DNA of 64,000 nucleotides from Cytophagales bacterium (GTDB taxonomy: Bacteria; Bacteroidota; Bacteroidia; Cytophagales; VRUD01). A model generated the notes under the pieces. The model did not search any database. It saw only the letters and a list, made by a program, of their open reading frames with translations, and was not told the origin of the DNA. The DNA is taken from NCBI GenBank assembly GCA_019456305.1, contig VRUD01000007.1, forward strand, positions 1-64,000, given 5' to 3'. Of this stretch, positions 63,210 through 64,000 are shown one piece after another (position 1 is the stretch's first letter; each line of letters starts with the position of its first letter). Both the position numbers and the translations under genes were made by a program.

Positions 63210-64000
63210 CTACTCAATAATCAATTTCTTAACTAAAGAATCAGTTTTGTCGCTCAATTTTAAAAAATACAACCCTGGCTTTAAATCTTTTACTTCAATT
63301 TTTATTAGATTATCATAAAATAGATTAATCTTGTCCTTATACAATACTTTACCATGATTATTTAATAGTATAATAGATAGATCATCCGTCTTCCAAAACT
63401 CTATTTTTAGTTCAATATAATTTTCAGCAGGGTTTGGATATAAATTGATTTTAAAACCTGATGAGTGGAGATTTTGGGAAGGGATCCCTGTTTGAATATT
63501 TATGCCGCTAATAGCGGTAGCGATGTGCTGAATACCTGCAAGCGCTGCAATGGTTGCAACTGTGGCTTTGATCACGTTGCTCATAAATGTAAAATTGAGT
63601 GCTCCTAAAGTATCATTGGCTGTATGGTAATTTTGGTTCCTGAAGTCTGCGCCATCTGTAAGCATAAGCGCTTTATACCCCCCGTCCCAAAACCTGGCGT
63701 GATCGCTTCTTCTGAAATCCGGTGCAATTTCCCCATTTCCCGGTAAAGCCATTGAGATCACCTTTAGATCAGGTACATATATTGCTGCACAGCTATCAAA
63801 TTTAGCTCTTAATGTGTCTGAATAGATGTTTGCTACATTGGCTAAAAAGTTACCTCTAAAGCTATCAGCAACCAGCACATTGTATTGATCGGGGAACAAC
63901 AAATTAAAATCTGCAGGTACCGTTTGGCTATAGGGATCATTGGAATAGTAACCGATCATTTCATAGTTGATCACTCCCTGAATCGTTTCAAAACTATCAA
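63210..64000 (-). CDS. M28 peptidase (aminopeptidase-like), C-terminal part with T9SS domain, cut by the window end
   Basis: The frame is open beyond 64000, so the start and the first zinc ligands are outside. Visible: VINYEMIGYYSND (the E-M-I/G-Y strand of M28), RRSDHARFWDGGYKALMLTDGADFRNQNYHTANDTLGALNF (about 87-127 from the first GTG), with S-D-H, D and N-Y-H-T-A-x-D-T typical for M28 zinc aminopeptidases. A type A sorting domain (INLYPNPAENYIELKIEF...PGLYFLKLSDKTDSL) ends the protein. It is an exported peptidase, comparable in use to the M14 carboxypeptidase at 38042-41041. Confidence 0.9.
   Translation of the reverse strand, partial: DSFETIQGVINYEMIGYYSNDPYSQTVPADFNLLFPDQYNVLVADSFRGNFLANVANIYSDTLRAKFDSCAAIYVPDLKVISMALPGNGEIAPDFRRSDHARFWDGGYKALMLTDGADFRNQNYHTANDTLGALNFTFMSNVIKATVATIAALAGIQHIATAISGINIQTGIPSQNLHSSGFKINLYPNPAENYIELKIEFWKTDDLSIILLNNHGKVLYKDKINLFYDNLIKIEVKDLKPGLYFLKLSDKTDSLVKKLIIE

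Overview
This window looks like a chromosome segment of an AT-rich bacterium of the phylum Bacteroidota. The evidence is: several secreted proteins ending in type IX secretion (T9SS) sorting domains of the type A pattern (YPNP...G.Y.L) and one of the gliding-motility type B pattern; TAnnTTTG-type promoter boxes; a UMF1-type transporter; and F1-ATPase beta and epsilon genes standing apart from the other atp genes. I cannot place it below phylum. No rRNA, CRISPR array, prophage or intact insertion sequence is visible. One tRNA (Ser, anticodon GGA) is present.

Layout. 1-9.7 kb, mostly minus strand: a PD-(D/E)XK-like protein, an ABC-2 exporter pair, rpiB, tatC, a lone nucleotidyltransferase, a DUF433/DUF5615 toxin-antitoxin (TA) pair, glyA, a small-RNA candidate, a three-gene operon with a PLD-like protein and a two-TM protein, and a PIN-domain TA pair. 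9.7-16.2 kb: comEC, a GNAT acetyltransferase, fabD and a large T9SS type B protein. 16.3-22.6 kb: succinate dehydrogenase genes split by TA cargo (sdhC, then orphan antitoxin, dead ParE, MNT/HEPN and a frameshifted T9SS protein, then sdhA, then debris, then sdhB). 22.8-31.4 kb: a PPTase, WD40 and ankyrin proteins, a DivIVA-domain protein, folB, a ChaN-like protein, and a cysteine-dioxygenase-like cupin fused to a methyltransferase. 31.4-41.6 kb: an HtrA-TPR protease, a paralogue of its C-terminal domain, a graveyard of gene fragments, a delta-60 propeller gene broken by a stop codon, a Uma2 nuclease, two tiny membrane proteins, an M14 carboxypeptidase and a TerB-like protein. 41.7-43.7 kb: atpD and atpC. 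43.7-52.2 kb: ankyrin and other secreted proteins, including a 1343-residue T9SS protein. 52.4-57.8 kb: panB, an MFS transporter, and an ExbB/ExbD energiser operon carrying a VapBC-type insertion. 57.9-64 kb: tRNA-Ser, a broken WD40 gene, a 1347-residue nSTAND1-like/WD40 protein, and the end of an M28 peptidase.

The most striking property is the density and variety of short repeats. They include long perfect palindromes (cores CCCGAGTACTCGGG, GACGCCCAAATTGGGCGTC, GTGTCAGGTG, ACCCCGCACATAAATTTA), microsatellite-like blocks built on CGGCAGT/GACTGCC, and at least three MITE-like families with terminal inverted repeats. They lie between genes of one operon, at the very ends of genes and, most unusually, inside open reading frames without breaking them (sdhC, comEC, the cupin-methyltransferase twice, the HtrA-TPR protease, the Uma2 gene, the M14 carboxypeptidase). 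This resembles the in-frame palindromic elements described in Rickettsia and is the best candidate here for an undescribed system. Other repeats did break genes, and degraded TA modules are frequent.
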